DNA of 8,252 nucleotides from Clostridiaceae bacterium. Its GTDB lineage: Bacteria > Bacillota > Clostridia > Oscillospirales > Acutalibacteraceae. Under the pieces are notes generated by a model, which made no database searches, was not told where the DNA came from, and was given only the letters and a program-made list of their open reading frames with translations. The stretch spans positions 1-8,252 of the forward strand of contig JAEDGF010000079.1 in NCBI GenBank assembly GCA_016297645.1, written 5' to 3'. This document shows positions 6,801 through 8,252 of the stretch, in pieces. How positions within the stretch are numbered: position 1 is the first letter of the stretch; every line of letters starts with the position of its first letter. A program made the translations under genes and the position numbers.

Positions 6801-7619
6801 TACTACTCCTTCAATCGTGAAAATGTCCACTTTATCGTTCTCAATACGAATGACAGATTGGACGGCGGCGTGCTTTCGCCCGAGCAGAGCAAATGGCTCA
6901 AAAAGGACATTGCCGATAATGCCGACGCACGCTGGATAATCGTCTTGATGCACGAGCCTGCATACAACGCGGAAGGCTCCATGAACCTTCTGAGGTCGCA
7001 GCTGCTCGAATACAGCGAGATAGACCTCATTCTCCAAGGCAACGATATGGTCTATGCTCGCAGTCATGTGCTTTCCGATGATATTCCGCGTCCCGACAAC
7101 GATGTTATGATCAAGAAGATAGGCTCCCGCTCATACGAAGCATATACGGATGTCGCCGGTACGATTTCACTCCTCGGCGGCACTGCGGGCGGCACTCTCG
7201 GCAAAGCTCCCGAAGAAAAGAGCGAGCTTTACAAGAAGGTCTATGACGAGCGTCCCGTATTCTCGGCTATCCGCGTTGAGGGCGACAATCTTGCCGTTGA
7301 CGCATATGCGGTCAACGAGGACGGCAGCACCGAGGTCATTGATTCCTTTGCAATTACGGAGAATAAGCTCAAAGTACTCAGGGGCGATGTAAACGGCGAT
7401 GGTTCCATAACCGTGGACGATGCCCGCGCCGTGCTCAGAGTTGCCGTTAAGCTCGACAATCTCCGCGCTCTCCGCAAGCTTTGTGCAGATGTCAACGGCA
7501 ACAAAAAGATAACCGTAGACGACGCACGCGCTATCCTCCGTGTTTCCGTAAAGCTTGAAAAGTTCGACGAGGAATACATCACCTATACAAAGAACCAGCT
7601 TCTCAATATGGATTTTTGA
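3885..7619 (+). CDS. Secreted two-domain metallophosphoesterase with C-terminal dockerin
   Basis: This 1244-residue exported protein has a signal peptide (residues 1-30, basic start, hydrophobic core, cleavage near ALAA). Domain 1 (about 38-330) is a calcineurin-like metallophosphoesterase with all metal motifs: DIH (Asp46, His48), GD (Asp104), GNHD (137-140), His258 and GHQH (298-301). Residues about 375-728 are mainly amphipathic helices of no family I recognise. Residues about 750-866 resemble the beta-sandwich N-terminal domain of purple acid phosphatases (GLDSDTSYKFRIG, GSFTT). A second phosphatase fold (870-1065) follows, but GNHD has become GDKD (944-947) and GHxH has become GNDM (1052-1055), so it is probably inactive. 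The end (1166-1226) is a type I dockerin, which binds cohesins on a scaffoldin or the cell surface. A role in releasing phosphate from extracellular organic phosphates is inference; the substrate is unknown. It has its own promoter and terminator. Confidence 0.93.
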   Translation: MTKANFAKKLLSVILAVCMVLTAIPAALAAPASTKPGSLLFATASDIHLYPASLAQNKSEAFYTYLQGSNIVYEDMYSILDSTFAALERDASDKGLKYLFLSGDLTTNGEYEGHIALAEKLREFETKTGIKVYVTNGNHDINNSNASAFDENGAKIPARKTTPQEFYQIYREFGYDDAYAHFDDYESGRAGALSYSVKLDGGYRLIVADGGKYTHYNTASGQDEHETGGCLSDELVEWILAQAKDATDNGETPLFATHWNLSGMSYLHEYLLQGFVIDDCYKLQEIFADNNIHFAFSGHQHASDIDITYSDSGEPLYSIITPTLSEFPFSFRETLFERDENGIVKATFEQRYCDEVQQVVNADTNEPYKQYYRETAGFMKQNGNGSGAEYLLRMVKSMTSGYITGIQSAGGIVPFLKEKFNLDIEDMLNELINNAGSKITTENELANKIIDYLKPFFKLLIKFIRDEIKQEAGIDIVDNIMNFIYDLDAQIMDNYINKPEELYASIKNVFENLMQVKVSDVPCTKFLSTYGFGDENKPGTIEDLFFSALIYMYVGNEDISDDYFMQDVLKNCGSTEFVDLIFDSVIKYVADDFVIDNILGTLKLNLGALASDNEEAVYIFGFVQLFFFLAVSAYDAWTETGIDIKNLTSSTIFQFGEFVKKFNEKIHNDNTVSFKNIIELVLETGKIDFGSTIDDVIYYFLNSYIGETQKKGIAAQLKILLKDLVIDDDRDWDVTYTTAAIDVTPTIEDKQLPSGVTVSQGESDDSYNITWLTKYSVTGTDIELVKANESFTGVPTKADNIVCSSEKTQYSGFGYDFGTFGIFPWHRDGVRHTVKITGLDSDTSYKFRIGDAEKGFWSDTGSFTTGGTDGFTFLFMSDVASTDEKGYDAWHTTLSAAMKTRSEAELMLFGGDSVYVGGNDEQWNMALNKSNSAFLNLPVMAAAGDKDQCSEGALRYYSLPSADENLPTERGKYYSFNRENVHFIVLNTNDRLDGGVLSPEQSKWLKKDIADNADARWIIVLMHEPAYNAEGSMNLLRSQLLEYSEIDLILQGNDMVYARSHVLSDDIPRPDNDVMIKKIGSRSYEAYTDVAGTISLLGGTAGGTLGKAPEEKSELYKKVYDERPVFSAIRVEGDNLAVDAYAVNEDGSTEVIDSFAITENKLKVLRGDVNGDGSITVDDARAVLRVAVKLDNLRALRKLCADVNGNKKITVDDARAILRVSVKLEKFDEEYITYTKNQLLNMDF
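7386..7556 (+). repeat. Dockerin duplicated calcium-binding segments
   Basis: Two 23-residue repeats (7386-7454 and 7488-7556) each begin with DVNGxxxITVDDARA and end with an LRV-VKL helix. Each gives an F-hand calcium loop with acidic or Asn ligands at positions 1, 3, 5 and 12. The second loop has Asn-Lys-Lys at positions 5-7 instead of Asp-Gly-Ser. Positions 10 and 11, which set cohesin specificity in well-studied clostridial dockerins (often Ser-Thr), are Val-Asp in both copies. The two loops therefore look interchangeable to a partner. Confidence 0.85.
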
Positions 7620-7641
7620 TCGGAATTAGCCTTCGATCAAA
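7615..7641 (+). other. Inverted repeat over the phosphatase-dockerin stop codon
   Basis: TTTGATCG (7615-7622) and CGATCAAA (7634-7641) are perfectly complementary across an 11-nt loop. The stop codon (7617-7619) lies in the left arm. No T-run follows, so it is probably accessory to the stronger hairpin just downstream. Confidence 0.4.
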
Positions 7642-7650
7642 TCTTTGAAA

Positions 7651-7703
7651 AGGCAAAAACGCTTTTGCGGCATTTAGTGTGTCCGCGAAAGCGTTCTTTT
7701 GTT
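7651..7703 (+). terminator. Intrinsic terminator after the phosphatase-dockerin gene
   Basis: A 13-bp stem pairs 7658-7670 with 7683-7695 (one G-U wobble) around a 12-nt loop, followed by CTTTTGTTC. It is preceded by an A-rich stretch. It separates the dockerin gene from the promoter of the next gene. Confidence 0.88.
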
Positions 7704-7814
7704 CCCAAACAGAAAAATCAGACTATAAAGCCCCAATCAAGTCAGAAATATTCATATTTTATTGTCTTATAGGTTGGGTATTCTGCACAAAAAAATGGAG
7801 TATAAAGTAAAATA

Positions 7815-7843
7815 TTGACACTGTGAGCGTATTGTGATAACAT
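7815..7843 (+). promoter_or_regulatory. Sigma-A-type promoter for the last secreted protein
   Basis: A perfect -35 TTGACA (7815-7820), a 17-nt spacer and a -10 TAACAT (7838-7843) lie 33 nt before the ATG at 7877. It is the best promoter match in the window. Confidence 0.85.
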
Positions 7844-7876
7844 ATCCTTGTATGACTTTTTCTAAAAGAGGAAAGG

Positions 7877-8239
7877 ATGGTATTTGTGAACAAGACCTGT
7901 AAAAAAGTCCTGGCATTGGCACTTTCGGTGCTTATGGTCGTCGGTTTTGTTCCGTTTGTTGATATCGCGCCCGATACCGCTTCGGCTGCGACTTCAACAT
8001 GGAACGGAAGTGTTGACACGAGCTTTTCCGGCAGCGGCACAGCCGGAAATCCGTATGTGATTTCGAGCGCCGCCGAGCTTGCCGGTCTTTCGCAGCTTGT
8101 CAACAACAACTCGAACTGGTCGAAAAATAAGCACTTCGTCCTTACGACGGACATTGACCTCGGCAGCCGCGAACGATACGAAGTTTACGACGACGCGCCG
8201 CAGCGTGACTTTTTACGGAAAGTGACGGGGGCGGAATGA
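7877..8239 (+). CDS. N-terminus of a secreted surface-type protein, fused to an unrelated short tail
   Basis: This 120-residue frame starts with a signal peptide (about residues 1-38, cleavage near ASAATS). Residues about 40-97 resemble the opening of large clostridial surface proteins with GLUG-type or right-handed beta-helix repeats: GSGTAGNPYVISSAAELAGLSQLVN, then FVLTTDIDLGS. Such proteins normally continue for hundreds of residues, usually soon reaching a W.PIG motif. Here, after Ser97 (8165-8167), the sequence turns into a charged stretch (RERYEVYDDAPQRDFLRKVTGAE) and stops. No other frame after the junction restores the expected pattern, so this is not a simple frameshift. The tail looks like the C-terminus of a different protein. 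ATG at 7877 has AGAGG (7867-7871) 5 nt upstream; an alternative GTG at 7886 is also possible. Transcription is from the promoter at 7815-7843. The identity of the parent family is tentative. Confidence 0.6.
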   Translation: MVFVNKTCKKVLALALSVLMVVGFVPFVDIAPDTASAATSTWNGSVDTSFSGSGTAGNPYVISSAAELAGLSQLVNNNSNWSKNKHFVLTTDIDLGSRERYEVYDDAPQRDFLRKVTGAE

Positions 8240-8252
8240 GCAAACGGCGAGG
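8236..8252 (+). CDS. Possible start of a further gene, truncated by the window end
   Basis: An ATG at 8236 overlaps the TGA of the preceding frame as ATGA, the usual arrangement of translationally coupled genes. Only MSKRR can be read before the sequence ends. The upstream sequence is G-rich (8226-8234) but is not a clean ribosome binding site at good spacing. If real, it supports the idea that the tail at about 8168-8239 comes from the end of an upstream operon or phage-type gene. The function cannot be told. Confidence 0.3.

Noticed and set aside
7821..7843. Resemblance to a lac operator (TGTGAGCG...ATAACA) in the last promoter
   Set aside because: The halves are not arranged as the lac palindrome, and the organism and gene context give no reason for LacI control. 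Part of the match is simply the -10 box.
8165..8239. Simple frameshift as the explanation for the changed tail of the last protein
   Set aside because: The other two frames after 8165 read through unrelated sequence to early stops and do not restore the expected GLUG-like continuation.

Overview
The window looks like a chromosomal segment of an anaerobic, probably gut-dwelling member of the Clostridia (Oscillospiraceae/Ruminococcaceae-like). The reasons are roughly 50% GC, strong AGGAGG-type ribosome binding sites, consensus sigma-A promoters, and a secreted enzyme ending in a type I dockerin. The taxonomic placement is inference from gene content and style; there is no rRNA here to test it.

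Layout from left to right. (1) A complete HIT/HINT-family nucleotide hydrolase (79-417, +), followed by two GC-rich foldable segments and a bidirectional terminator (505-560). (2) An unrecognised six-helix membrane protein on the minus strand (562-1203). (3) A gene-free divergent region of about 309 bp (1204-1512). (4) A cysteine-rich class B penicillin-binding protein with a KTA rather than KTG third motif (1513-3075, +). It converges, with a 5-nt gap, on (5) an MntP-type manganese exporter (3081-3665, -). (6) A compact divergent control region (3666-3884) with two good promoters. The mntP promoter carries an inverted-repeat operator candidate at its start point. (7) A 1244-residue secreted protein (3885-7619, +) with a signal peptide, an intact calcineurin-like phosphoesterase domain, about 350 residues of unknown helical sequence, a purple-acid-phosphatase-like N-terminal beta domain, a second metallophosphatase fold with lost metal ligands, and a C-terminal dockerin. 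(8) A strong terminator (7651-7703). (9) A consensus promoter (7815-7843) driving the start of a second secreted protein (7877-8239), whose reading frame changes character abruptly near 8165 and ends in an ATGA overlap with a possible further gene.

Nothing suggests one large operon: each gene has its own start signals and most are separated by terminators or by convergent or divergent arrangement. Two links are plausible. The mntP gene and the metal-dependent phosphatase are divergent from one 219-bp control region. The dockerin protein and the last protein are both exported surface or extracellular proteins.

The items most worth a second look are the two-phosphatase dockerin protein with its pseudo-enzyme domain, the abrupt junction at the right end, and the putative mntP operator. 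No CRISPR array, tRNA, rRNA or insertion sequence was seen.
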